A stretch of DNA of 64,000 bases from Iris pallida (lineage: Eukaryota > Streptophyta > Magnoliopsida > Asparagales > Iridaceae): assembly GCA_029216955.1 (NCBI GenBank), contig JANAVB010012195.1, positions 509,048-573,047 on the forward strand, read 5' to 3'. The position numbers were made by a program, and so were the translations under genes. Shown piece by piece: positions 46,717 through 57,798 of this stretch. The notes under the pieces are model-generated. The model saw only the letters and a program-made list of their open reading frames with translations. It was not told the DNA's origin and did no database searches. Each line of letters starts with the position of its first letter. Position 1 is the stretch's first letter.

Positions 46717-48254
46717 AATATTGGCAAGCAAAACATGCATGTATACATGGCATGTAAGTATGATACCACCTTAAACATGAACAAGATCTTTCATCTAACC
46801 GTACAACATATATTCTACTTGATGCACGGTCTAATATTTCAAACAAATAACTATCAATTCGTAATATTTGAAGTTGATGTCTCTCGTTGGTAATAGATGT
46901 CATAGTCTTTAACATCTTTGGACAATAACTCGTATCTAAATTTTGAGCATGATTCCTGTTTTTGTCATGAAGTGTTATAATCTTGGCTCTAATACCATCG
47001 AGAAGTGTCGTTATTGGTTTATCACGTAAACTCTTAATCCAATTGTTAAAACATTCAACAAGGTTAGAAGTGTTAATATTTAATCTAGGACAAGGAGCAT
47101 ATGCTGTAATCCAATGTACAAAATGACAATTTTCATCATTTGTACTGATTAGCCAATTGTACATCGTCATGTTCTCAGCTTTAATTATTTTGAACAAGTA
47201 CTATGCATCTGTTTCATTATACGATCTAGCAAGCGAGTGTAACAATCGATAAAATTTTTTCTCTCTCACAATAGACTTCATATTCTGCTTAAAATATTGA
47301 ATGCAAAAAAATAAGGCGATTCTGGAAAAGTATCTCGCATAGCATGTATTAATCCTTTCTGCTTGTCAGATATAAATGAAATTCTACTCCAATCATTAAA
47401 ATAACTTTCAAATGATAGTCTAAGAGCATTTTAAAACCAAGACCAAGAATCAGTACTCTCACCTTCGGCAACAACATAAGAAATATGATACAATTGATAA
47501 TTAGGATCATGAGCACAAGCAATAAATAAAATACCTTGATATTTGGATGAAAGAAAAGTGACATCAGTGCTAATAACAGGTAAACAACCCCTTAAAATAT
47601 ATCAATGCACGCCTTGAAGCAAATAAACATTCTCTCAAATTTGTTGCTTTCGGAAGTCTTAAGAAAACATCTACTACCTGGATTCGACTCCATAATTCTA
47701 AAACCATACTCCTCAAGACCAGCATATGCCTCAACATAACTACCATTTATTTCACGTAATGCCATTTTTCGGGCTCTCCATACTTTAGAGTATGTAATAT
47801 GTATACGATGTTCTCTAAATATATCCTTTATAATTTGTGATGCACTATATGACGAATTATCTCTAATTAAATCAACTATTTTTGTCTTAACCCATGCAGC
47901 GGTAGCTAGTCGATGACGTCCTGTCGTAAGTCCACTTAAACAAGAATGACGACTTTCTAGTGTACTAACTTTAACTATTTATCTTTTTCCTATGGATTTG
48001 GCATATACTTTCTAATGACAATTCTGTTTATCACAATTATATATAATTTCATGGAAATTATTCATAGCACTGGCTGAACAACTAAAATTATGCTGAATTG
48101 CTAAACTACTTATAAAAATTCTAAATTTTGAACGACTGTCGAATGTTTGCCCTACAAATAATTCAGGAGTGCTAGAATTATCAATATCATCATCATCTAT
48201 CTCATAACCAGTATTTTCAATTAAATCGTCATTATTTTCATTGTCCTCATCATT

Positions 48255-48293
<39 letters not shown>

Positions 48294-48668
48294 TAGTAAG
48301 GGAGGAATTGTTTGAGAAGAAGAACTAGCACATGTGTTAACATGTGGGTAATTAGAAACAAATTCATCATTAGTTCTATTAATAAATGATAAAACTTGAG
48401 TAACATATAAACTAATATAAGGTGATTGCGAATTAATCTCAAGAATAAAATTTCATGCTTCTTCACCATCTATTAATAAACATGTGGAACCAAAAACAGA
48501 CTTTAAAATAAATTCATAATTAATAGAAAAATGTGCTGAAATTAAATTGCGTAAATTTTCTAAAGTAATATGACGATAAGTTGTAAAAAATTGGGTGTCA
48601 CCTCCTTCGTAAGTTAACCCATTTACTCTACTACCATGTGAGCATACTATTTTAATATTATGATCCAT
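46717..48668 (-). pseudogene. Mutator-like (MULE/MuDR-type) transposase, decayed and truncated
   Basis: Read from ATG 48668. The N-terminal MuDR domain (MDHNIKIVCSHGSRVNGLTYEGG) is followed by a serine-rich linker and a long aspartate run encoded by an ATC/GAT microsatellite (48250-48295). Next comes the MuDR DNA-binding region (LFVGQTFDSRSKF, ~48150), then the MULE catalytic domain beginning TDVTFLSSKYQG (~47570). The C-terminal SWIM zinc finger is CSCLRWYHTYMPCIH (~46770). Several stops and frameshifts interrupt it, including a TGA at 48453-48455 and a TAA within the catalytic domain. LTR E cuts it off right after the SWIM motif. Transposase would cut and join Mutator-like element ends; this copy is dead. 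Confidence 0.88.
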
Positions 48669-48715
48669 GAGAAAAAAAAGTACTTTGATAATTTTTATCT
48701 AATAGATAGCGAAAA

Positions 48716-48838
48716 CTTGTAAGAGGGAGAGACTAGCTTCCGTGAGGAGTTGGAAGCTTGTAAGAGGGAGAGACTAGCTTCCGTGAGTAATTGGAAGCTT
48801 GTAAGAGGGGGATACTAGCTTCTGTGAGGAGTTGGAGC
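48716..48838. repeat. 41-bp tandem repeat upstream of the MULE gene, 3 copies
   Basis: Three units starting CTTGTAAGAGGGAGAGACTAG at about 48716, 48757 and 48798. They lie immediately 5' of the transposase ATG, in the leader or promoter. A GA repeat follows at 48901-48918. Confidence 0.88.
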
Positions 48839-49019
48839 TTCCAAGCTTCAGAGAACTGCTTCTGTGAGAGAGAGATAGGAGAAAGAGTAATGTGTTTGTG
48901 TAGAGAGAGAGAGAGAGAGTTAAACATTGCAATAAATAGGAGGAGGAAAGAGAATTTGAAATGTAGCCGTTTGCAGGTAGCCGTTGGTGTGTCAGCACGC
49001 CACCAATGGTGGCGCGCAC

Positions 49020-49330
49020 ATCCTGGCACTCCATAATATAGCCGTTTGTAGCCGTTGGTATCCTGACACTCCATATGGGCGCTACACGACACTCCACTAC
49101 TCATGGCGCACGATCCCGACACTCCATTACTCATGGCGCGTCCCAATGCACTCCACTACTCATTGCACGCCCTCCATCACACTCCACGCGCGCCCAACCA
49201 ATCACACTCCACCACCCATGACACTCCATTACTCATGGAGCACCACTCATGACACTTTATCACTCATCATGACACTCCATTACTAATGGAGCACCACTCC
49301 CCCACCACACTCCTCTGCAGTACCCAAACC
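49020..49330. repeat. CACTCCA-rich degenerate repeat cluster
   Basis: At least ten CACTCCA motifs, many inside the longer phrase GACACTCCATTACTCATGG, at irregular 20-30 bp spacing. Its place upstream of the transposase suggests subterminal repeats of the MULE. I could not find a matching inverted repeat at the other side because LTR E and the C junction have removed it. Confidence 0.6.
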
Positions 49331-51489
49331 CCCCAGCACGCTATGGAAAATGTAGTTTCGTTACCCAAATTAAAATTTTTTCAAACTTGTTATTTTTTTT
49401 CATAATTTCATTAAAATTCTTTACTCTATATGAAAAGTTTAGTTATTTTTATTATTATTATTAATCAATAAAATATATATATGACTTAGACGATTTAATT
49501 TTTTAATTTTAAGTCGTAGGTCCTCGAACGTAAAGAGTTGGGCCGGAGTCGGATCGTCCTTGAATGCAAAACATGTAAATTTCAGCCGTTGGATGTTCCG
49601 ATCCAGTGTTCTCAGTTCTGTTTTAGGGTTAGGGTTTACAAGAAAACCTATAAAAGGAGCTCATTTCCTCTGTTTCTTCATCCCTCTCCTATCCGCCTCC
49701 TCTCATCGTCGAGTTTTATAAAACTTTTTTTTTTTCCCCTTTCAATTTACACTTCCAAACTCCAAAACTCCAGATTTTTCTCTATGGTTCCAAAAGTTCT
49801 CTCCCTCTCTAGCAAGAATCCCTAATTTATTTAATTTATTGTAGATTAATTTGCACGTTGCACCCCGGGCTTCTCTGATTTTACAAAAACCTGACGATGA
49901 GAGCCCCAATGCTCGTGCCAGATCCATCAAGCCGTCCAGTGTTGCAGTTCTGGAATCGTCCATTCGAATTGACAGAATTGTGTCAACGCGACGGCTAAAT
50001 CTCTTTTTTTTTTTTTTTTTTTTTCCTTTCACAAAAGCCCTTTCTTTTTCTTTATTTTAGTGCTCATTTCGCCTCCTCTCACCTCTAGCTTTTGGAAAAT
50101 TTTCATTTTTCCAAAGAGCTCAGTCCTTGAGGCGTAGATCGAAGTCGGTGGGGTTCAAACGTGGGGGCTTCCTCTTCTCCATGGGTTTGCCTCTAAAATC
50201 TCTCTCCATATTTATTTTCTATTCAAAAAAGTCCTTTTTTTTCTGTTATTTGCGTTGGCTGTGATTAGAACATACCCGCGCTTCTGAGATTCGTCGCTGA
50301 AGCACAAGGGAAAATACTGGTTGAATTTCTTAATATGAGCCGATCTGCAAAATTTGACTTCTTGCTGGGGGTTTTTGTTGTAAATTTGTTGGCTGTGATG
50401 ATTTTTACATACAGCTTTATGCCAGTTCTGCTTCAGAGAATTCTTGATTGAGAAAGCTGATTAAAAAACTGAGCCATGTTCTTATTTTATTAAATGATAA
50501 GGGTGTAGTTGTAGATAAAATTTGAGTTTTTAAAAAAAAGAATTTGCCAATGATGAAACTTATATATTGTTGAGTTGTAGGTTGGTTTCAAAACCCTCTC
50601 CCTACATTTTAAATGACGTCAATATAGCTTCCATCGTTTGAGGGAATCGATATAATTTTACTGAAAGGATTCTAATATGAATATTATCTTTATTTTTTTT
50701 ATTTTAGAGTCCATGATGTATGTTTCTTGTAGTGGCTTTGCATGTATAATAGTCGAATTAATTGTATTATTGTTATTTTGTGCTAGTTAATTTAGTCTAT
50801 ATTGTTGCTTTTAGGACGTGAGTGAATTAATTTCTTTTCCACATACTTTTCATAGAAAATAGTTATTTTCATGGAAAATAATATTTTTGTATGGGTCGGA
50901 CAAGTTTCATTTGCAACTATTTTAGAAGAAAATATAAAAAAATGGTAGTTTTTTGGAAAATAATTCTATGAAAAATATTTTTCATGGAAAAAATCCAATC
51001 AAACAATGCCCAAACAAAGCCCAATGGAAAATAGTAAGATCATAAAAATTTATAATTGGACATGTTATGAATGTACTTCTGAGACATCTTGCAATTTTTT
51101 TGTAACTTTTGATTTTTGTACCTATACATTAACTTGTGTTGTCATCAGCTTCTTCTACCGATATAGACGAGATTGGAGTTAAATAACAGCACGACATCTT
51201 CTCTTTATTGAATTATTATTGCAATATGATTGTCCAAATCGACCTGTCGAGTTCCGATTAAAATTTCTTGTTTACGTGTGAAATTTTTAATGGTTTGAAT
51301 TTTTAATGGAGGCAAGACTATTAAGAGAAACAAGAACGTAGGTATGGGGTAGGTATGGGATAGGTATGGGAAGAGGCTTCTTTTTCTCTCTTTAATTCTG
51401 CTTTCAGCAGGCTGTTGATTCTTGTATTCATAGTTTCTCTTGGGGAAGTTTTCAAGATTTATCCAGATTAGGTCTTGATTGTTCATTCA
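49331..51489. other. Mostly unassigned AT-rich region with one promoter-like stretch
   Basis: Apart from the promoter-like segment at 49500-50110, I see no gene here. Features noted: poly-T/C runs (49990-50060), a GTAGGTATGGG-type minisatellite of three to four units at 51340-51372, and an isolated GTGATGA box at 50395 that I could not build into a convincing snoRNA. Confidence 0.4.
49500..50110 (+). promoter_or_regulatory. Possible host promoter and first exon
   Basis: The motif CAGCCGTTGGATG, then TTAGGGTTAGGGTTTAC (telo-box), a TATA box CTATAAAAG at 49648-49656 and a strongly pyrimidine-rich leader from about 49670 form the classic layout of a plant housekeeping (ribosomal-protein or snoRNA-type) promoter. 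Short open frames downstream on both strands show no family I recognise and are interrupted by a long T run. A non-coding or leader exon is possible. Confidence 0.35.
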
Positions 51490-52265
51490 TGTATCCACTG
51501 ATACGTGTTCGATACGGACACGTATTGGACACGAAACTTAGGGTTAGCTATACCTACAGTTGGGATAGGCTAGGGCTTCCTAAATATGTAATCAAAATCC
51601 TATTTTATGGTGTGGATTAGAAATTACCTATGGGTTTGCAATGGCTCAAAAAGTTCCAATGTGAGTGTGGAGCTACCAAAACTGCTTCAAATTGCAAGTG
51701 TGGAGCTACCAAAACTGCTTCAAATTGCTTAGAAAAAGTGCAAATATTCTAAGGAGGCTAGCCCTAAATTTTAGGAGATATTAAATAGTGGGGGAGGATT
51801 TTTTCAAAATATTCTAAGGAGGTTAGTCCTAAATTTTAGGAGATATTAAATAGAGGGGGAGGACTAGGTTGGCCGGCCATGGGGTGTGTGTTGGGCTAGG
51901 GTTTACATGGAGTTTGGTTTTGGGCCTCTATGGGCTTAAGTCATAAATCATGATTTGTGAAATCACAAGCCATTCTCTATTCAAAATAATTCCTATTTTC
52001 TTCTAATAAATTCTAATTCTAATGAGTTGGATATCACTTAGGTCAAGCTAGGGTTACACACTTTAACCAAGTAGTCATGATCTAGGTTAGCTTCTAAGAC
52101 AGTCTCCTAAGACATCCTGAGTTAAAGTCAATAATAGCACCAAATCAATTATACTAAAAATCACTTAAAATTCTAATAATTATAATTAATACTAAATAAT
52201 TCCAAATAATTCTAAAATTTTAAAAATGACCAAAATATCCTCAAGCTAGAAATGTGGTAGTGACA
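51490..52265 (-). repeat. Remnant H, 3' LTR fragment of a C/X-like element
   Basis: On the minus strand it starts TGTCACTACC at 52265, right after the polypurine tract AAGGGGGGTAGA (rc of 52268-52279). It continues through CTAAATTTTAGGAG blocks, a possible splice donor CCCATAG|GTAATTTC (GT at 51626-51627) and the palindrome ACGTGTCCGTATCGAACACGT (near 51500-51525). It is truncated at about 51490. Short internal duplications (GCAAGTGTGGAGCTACC, 51656-51720) show further rearrangement. Confidence 0.75.
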
Positions 52266-52344
52266 AATCTACCCCCCTTAAAATAATTTCGTTCTCGAAA
52301 TTAAAGCGCGAAACTAACTGCTGAGAAGGATAGAAAAGTATACC

Positions 52345-52690
52345 TCAAGGTCCAAAAAGATAGGGGTACTGCTTGCGCATCTCATCCTCCCGCTCCCAGG
52401 TCGACTCTCTTGGAGAAAGATGCCTCCACGCGACGCGAACCAAGGGTATCACCTGTTTTTTCAGCACTTTCTCTCGGCGATCCAGAATCTCCACAGGCTG
52501 CTATGGATAACTGAGAGTAGGTCTAACCTCAATCTCCGAATGATCGAGCACATGGTTAGGGTCAGCCACGTACCGTCTCAACTGTGATACGTGGAATACG
52601 TTGTGAACTCCCACTAGTGCAGATGGCAAGTCTAGCAGTGCAGGTGGCAAGTCTAGCCTGTATGCCATGTCACCGACTCTCCCTCTAATT
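52345..52690 (-). pseudogene. pol: Remnant H integrase C-terminus with chromodomain-like tail
   Basis: The minus strand encodes [20 protein letters not shown], then ILDRREKVLKKQ and STWEREDEMR, ending at TGA 52345-52347. This is the Tekay/Del-type end of pol, homologous to the ends of A and B but clearly diverged. A TAG at 52501-52503 interrupts it. The upstream part contains a 24-bp duplication (TGCAGATGGCAAGTCTAGC, 52619-52660) and then gives way abruptly to LTR sequence in the opposite orientation. This is the only pol remnant here from the C/X/H side. Confidence 0.8.
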
Positions 52691-53460
52691 AATGTCTCCT
52701 AAAATTTAGGGTATGTCTCCTAAAATTTAGTGCTAGCCTTCTTAGCATGTTTGCAAGTTTGAAGAAGAGGTAAACCCTTTCTTCCCCAATCCATAACTCT
52801 TTCATTCCAACTAATTTTTTTCCTAATTTCTTGCAATGGATTCTAATTGCTGTGCTCTTTATGTCCATGGTGAGAAATTTCAGGGAAGATCCAATTTGAA
52901 GAAGTTTTGGTAACTTGATGATCCACTTAGGGCTTTTTGAGCCATTGTAAACCCATCAAGTGTCCTGTAGGCGGCGGTTGCTGGAAAGGCGTCTCTGGGA
53001 TGACAGGACTTTGTCTGTGCACTGGTGGAGGGGCTCCTCCAAAGACAGCTGAAACACCATAAAATAGGATTTTGATTGCATATTTAGGAAGCCCTAGGCC
53101 TATCCTAACTGTAGGTATAGCTAACCCTAGGTTTCGTGTTCAATACGTGTTCGTATCGGACACGTATCAGTGGATACGTGAATGTGTTTGATGAAATGCC
53201 CCAAAGGGCATTTCAAATTGATTTCTGGAATATTTTTGAATAGGAAATTAGGGTTTAGGCTCATTTATTAATTTCTGGTGTTCTGAGTTGATATTGGTGT
53301 CGTGTCGTATTGGACACGGGAACACACGGGTGCAACATACGTGCGCGTGTAGTGTCTTCCCCTGTTGTTCGGGGTCTCCTGTGCACAACGCACACCACTT
53401 GGACACGGAATTTTTGACACGTGTTGGGGTCATGACTGACACGAGATTCCCAAAGTGATA
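52691..53460 (+). repeat. Remnant H, inverted LTR fragment with a gag-derived filler
   Basis: A plus-strand copy of the same LTR portion as 51490-51850 but in the opposite direction, giving an inverted arrangement around the pol remnant. Between 52969 and about 53052 it carries about 84 bp that is the reverse complement of a C-type gag N-terminus (GGAGCCCCTCCACC on the minus strand, matching FGGAPPP in C at 36340-36360). This replaces about 20 bp of LTR at the splice-donor region. The palindrome recurs near 53135-53170. Confidence 0.7.
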
Positions 53461-54254
53461 CGACCTCTCGTGTTGTATTTTAATTAAGATTTTAATTTAT
53501 ATAATTAATATGGACGATTATAATTTATGATGTATAGTAGTCTTGCCTCCATTTTTATTGATGAAACAATTGTTATCAAAACTATTGTAAACCTCAATAC
53601 ACACAAAGTGTACTATTGTAAACCTATAGTCAAGATAGACTAATGCCAGATTACACTACAACCTTACCGATGGTTTGTTCAACTCCATTTAGGTTGCGAA
53701 CCATTTATATGTCCCACCAGGAACTGATAATATGATCTTCTGCGTGACACTACACACCATATTGTCTACAATGTACAATATCAAACAATTATATTAATAG
53801 TATAACAAATATAATATACAAACATTTGTCCATCTGATTCTCATTCAAAAAAGATAAGCAAATCTAGTTTATAAAAAAGTGATGTTTTTAGTATACAACC
53901 CTAACAATATATTTGCTGGACCGAATTCGGTCAGCATGATTTTCAGATATCTATAAATAGCGCTCCATTTTTTTAATTTCATTCACTAATTCAAAACTTG
54001 TTATTTTCAATACTCTCAGCTCTACACTTTCCTATCACCAAGTACCAACTCCAAGCCTTCTAGTACCAATTAGAAAGTTCAATTAGAAGTCTCAAAGAGT
54101 TGTAAAAGCTTGAATATCCAAGTTGTGATTCAATGTGTTGTTAAGTCAGCGAGTCCATCACCTTGTTAGCAATCACCCAAATAACACTCGTATTATACGC
54201 AATTTTTTTTGTATATTTCAGAAACGTATAATACTTGCGTACTTTTGAATGATC
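53461..54254. other. Unassigned AT-rich region with a TATA motif
   Basis: No gene recognised. A TATA motif TCTATAAATAGC (53949-53960) followed by a plausible leader (CTCTCAGCTCTACAC) resembles a retroelement or host promoter, but I see no repeat ends or coding sequence to support an assignment. Confidence 0.35.
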
Positions 54255-54262
54255 CAAATTAG
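54255..54262. repeat. 8-bp target duplication, left copy (CAAATTAG)
   Basis: Matches 54789-54796 exactly and flanks the hAT element. Confidence 0.8.
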
Positions 54263-54788
54263 TAGGACTGGACATACGGGTCTAGGACCCGCGGTTCCAA
54301 TCCGAACCGAACCGTAAAACACCCAAACAAGTCGGGTCAGAAATTTCAAAACTGAAACGGGACGGGCCCTGTGATATGAACGGTTCGGGACAGGTCATAC
54401 TTTGAAAACACAAGGGGCCTCGACCGGGCCCGTTTGTAAGGGTAGTACAGTAAATTTAAATTTTTGTATAGTTTTGTATAGGGATAGTCTCTCAGGTGTT
54501 TTTTTTTTTGAATAAAGTGATTTTTAATGTTTGATTACAGGTGATTTTTTTTGTACAATTTTGTTACTTTTGTATAAGGATAGTTTTCTTACTTTTGTAT
54601 ATAATTTTTTTGTATGTGGCAAATTTTAGACCCGTATGAACCCACGGGTTATTGTGGATTGGATCCGTTTCCAACGGGTCGAGTCAGGTCTGATTCTAAA
54701 AATAAATTAATCCGCTCCGCCCCGTTAAAGTACGGGTCAAGTTCGGGTCTACAAATTTTGGGCCCGGTCCGACCCGTGCCCAGCCCTA
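54263..54788. mobile_element. Non-autonomous hAT-type element (526 bp)
   Basis: Ends are imperfect inverted repeats: left TAGGACTGGACATACGGGTC, right (reverse complement) TAGGGCTGGGCACGGGTCGG. It is flanked by the 8-bp direct repeat CAAATTAG, the duplication length of hAT elements. It is rich in CGGGTC/GACCCG and CGGTTCGGGAC motifs near the ends, with AT-rich centre. There is no coding capacity; mobilisation would need a hAT transposase from elsewhere. Confidence 0.85.
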
Positions 54789-54796
54789 CAAATTAG

Positions 54797-56189
54797 TACG
54801 TAAAATTTAAACATGCGACATTTTAAAACGTATTCGATATAAATTATTGAAAAATTTGGAAAAAAAATATGGTGGAAATATGTTTAATTAGCCAAATTTG
54901 ACAAATGTGAAGATTTTAACATCAATATTTGTATTTTTTTGAATAATTGACCAATTTTTTTAACATATTTTATTTGCATTGAACCAATTTATACTCGTAC
55001 TAGCGTCGTCCCGAATTTTTCTCGTTTGCCAAATTGCTAACAAGATAAAAGCTCATGGCCGTAACAAGATAAAAGCTCATGGCCGAAAGAAGTCTACGAG
55101 TTCTTCATATCAAAACTCATGATTGTAAGAAGTCGGAATCAAAGCACATAGTATACATTTCAAAATAGAGAAGATATTAAATTTTCAAAGTACCGTTGTA
55201 GTTTGGGGGTATGAAATATTTCTATTCTGTAATTTTTTGCAAAGATTTCTATGCAATTTGTTGCATATTTGGATGTTATGGGTTCAACTACAATGGGTTG
55301 TTTTTCTTGTTATCCAATTCCAGGTGTAAATTCACAAATACAATAGCACCAGAAAGAACATAAAACCTTCCCAATTCATTAAATGTCCAATTAATTATAT
55401 ACATTTCTAACACTAGTCTACATGTACGTACAAGTATTTTACTTAGAATATCATAAGATCAGTTGTCGCATTTCCATCTTTTCCAAATGACTATTTATGT
55501 GTTTGTGCTTTCTTTTTACAATGCCAAAAGATTCGAAGTACAAATTTTATTTTTTTAATTTTCTTTTGAGAATAATAACCTTTAAAAAATGGTAACGACA
55601 TAGAAAATTATTACCATTGGAACATGAAGAGTTGTATAAAAAAAAAAATCATAGCATGTAAATTTTATTATTTTGACTCTTAAACATAAATGACATTCAA
55701 GTTGACAGAATGACATTATGTTTATAAAATACTGGTATTTTAGAAATTCAAAAGTTTTACCACCAAGTTTCCTATTATATAGTAGAATAGATAAAGAACA
55801 CAAACTTGATAAACTTAAAACTCTTCATTATAACCATTTTCACACAAAGAAGAAAACATTATTCACGTACATGCATTTATATTCATTAAAACTCTATGAA
55901 AATACATGAGCCAACTACCAATAAGAAATGTTCTTGCATGAACCAAGTCCCCAGTTTTCCGACTTCTCACTACACTATTGGCATCAATATTTTACATCAT
56001 TGTAGATTGATTATATAAACAAAACAATATAGTCACCAAGTGAAAACCTGAATTAGTTGTGCTCTTATTCAACTCATCGAATATCACGACACTCAATATC
56101 AATCTTAATATAGGGATACTAAATGATTTATTTGATTCAAAAAATGATTTACAATTTGTAGAAATCACTATTATTTTGGAACTAGACAG

Positions 56190-56191
<2 letters not shown>
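54797..56191. other. AT-rich spacer
   Basis: No gene or complete repeat seen. A short direct duplication of AACAAGATAAAAGCTCATGG occurs at about 55039-55085. Several poly-A/T tracts. Open frames are short and without recognisable motifs. Confidence 0.45.

Positions 56192-56257
<66 letters not shown>
56192..56257. repeat. (AT)n microsatellite, 66 bp
   Basis: Uninterrupted AT dinucleotide run. Tyr-Ile repeat proteins predicted across it are artefacts. Confidence 0.98.
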
Positions 56258-56261
<4 letters not shown>

Positions 56262-56587
56262 ATTTGCCTCAGCATGTGCCATTTGATGTCATTTGGTTGT
56301 AGGAGATCCAAGTAGGTTCTCCCTGGTTAACAGGGTCTTGGACCAACCTACACCTCATAATTTCAAGCATTTCATCATTGGCAAATTCTTTAGAAACAGA
56401 TATTAAAATGTAATATAAAACAGATAATTTGTAAACTTAACTCTTCATTTGTACAATCTAATCTTGATAATTATATTTATGATACTGGCTTTGAATTTTT
56501 TTTTTTTTTACCAAATATTAAACAATACAAAGAGTTCCACAAGACACTGTTTGGAAATGATTGCATGCCAATTGAATTAGATTGCAA

Positions 56588-56590
<3 letters not shown>
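56258..56590. other. Spacer between two AT microsatellites
   Basis: Nothing recognised. It has one short inverted motif (GTAGGTTCTCCC...GGACCAACCTAC near 56312-56352). Confidence 0.4.

Positions 56591-56662
<72 letters not shown>
56591..56662. repeat. (AT)n microsatellite, 72 bp
   Basis: Uninterrupted AT run ending directly at the CACTA terminus of element F, so F probably inserted into or at the edge of this repeat. Confidence 0.98.
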
Positions 56663-56665
<3 letters not shown>

Positions 56666-56689
56666 TACTAAAATAATCCCTTTTAGCGA

Positions 56690-57122
56690 CGTCAAAGTAC
56701 GTCGCTAAAAAGGGGAAATTCGTCGCTAATTTCTATTATCGACGTATTTAGCGATGAAAAATGGATGTCGCTTATAGGCTTGTCGCAGATTACAATTTGG
56801 TCGCAATTCGTCGCTAGTTGCGACGTCACATCTCGTGTCGCTAGACGTCGCTATATGAGCGACAGATAGCGACGTCATTATACGTCGCCAGTATAGCGAC
56901 GTAGGGCGACCACTTAGCGACGCCGTCAACTTTATATATGATGACATGGCATGGCAGCCACGTCAGCATATTAGCGACGCCTAGCAACATCTTTAGCGAC
57001 GTTTGGCTCTATACACGTCAGCATTATAGCGACGTGTAGCGGCGTGACGTCACTATGTTGCGACGTATAGCGACGTGTACTGGACGTCGCAAAACGTCGC
57101 AGAACGTCGCTATACGTCGCAG
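56690..57122. repeat. Subterminal GCGACGT repeat array of element F
   Basis: Roughly 25 GCGAC or GTCGC motifs in 430 bp in both orientations, usually as TAGCGACGT or ACGTCGCTA. Such arrays are the binding sites of the TNPA-type protein in En/Spm elements (established for the family; inferred here). Confidence 0.85.
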
Positions 57123-57125
57123 ATA

Positions 57126-57527
57126 TTCTAAAAAAATTAAAAAAAATATAATTGGTATCTTTGTTATGCTGTGTGTCTGTGTTTACAGTGTGTGTGAAGT
57201 GCAGTGTTCGAACCATCGACAGTTTCGCTTACTGTTCTAAGTTTTATCTTGGATAGAAAGAGCAACAGTTCAGGGTGCACTTCTCAGAGCTTCCTCTTCA
57301 CGTCCTTCACCTTCTCGGGAACCTTTACGACGTCTCGAGAAAGTGAAGGACGTGAAAATGAAGCTCTCAGAAGTACACCCTGAACTGTTGCTCTTTCTAT
57401 CCAAGATAAAACATACAACATTAATCGAAACTGTCGATGGTTCCGAACACTGCATTTCACATTCACTGTAAACACAGACACACATCATCACAAAAATACA
57501 CATTATATTTTTATAAAATTTCGGCAG
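57126..57527. repeat. Long inverted repeat (~190-bp arms) inside CACTA element F
   Basis: The left arm 57126-57316 matches the reverse complement of 57337-57527 at high identity (by eye about 85 percent), with a short loop centred at 57326-57327. The arms share GTGTGTCTGTGTTTACAGTG, ACCATCGACAGTTTCG, AGAAAGAGCAACAGTTCAGG and CACGTCCTTCAC. A transcript through it would fold into a ~190-bp hairpin. It lies between the 3' end of the TNPA-like gene and the subterminal repeats. Confidence 0.92.
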
Positions 57528-57798
57528 CACCTCCTTTGTATATCAGATCATCGCTTATAACCCAGCGTAGGTATATTTGTCATCCCCGTCGCAGATATCA
57601 CAAAGTAAATATCATAATAAAAATAGGAGGCAGTGCAAAAGTAAATATCACAGACACACATCCTCACAAACATCCAATAGAGTCAAATAAAAATGGAAGA
57701 TGATAAAAAGTCTCCCACCAAGTGTATAAACAAAAGTGTACCAATAAACAATTTGTCCATAGGGCCAATACATACAAGTCATAAAAAAATCAATAAAA

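Noticed and set aside
49624..49640. Telomeric repeat remnant
   Set aside because: Only two TTAGGG-like units within a promoter layout; fits a telo-box.
50389..50466. Box C/D snoRNA candidate (GTGATGA ... CTGA)
   Set aside because: No convincing terminal stem or C'/D' boxes; single weak motif match.
53930..54200. Endogenous pararetrovirus or Copia LTR with TATA and leader
   Set aside because: No terminal repeats, primer site or coding motifs found nearby.
56059..56286. Tyr-Ile repeat protein across the AT microsatellite
   Set aside because: Translation of (AT)n; same for 56477-56695.
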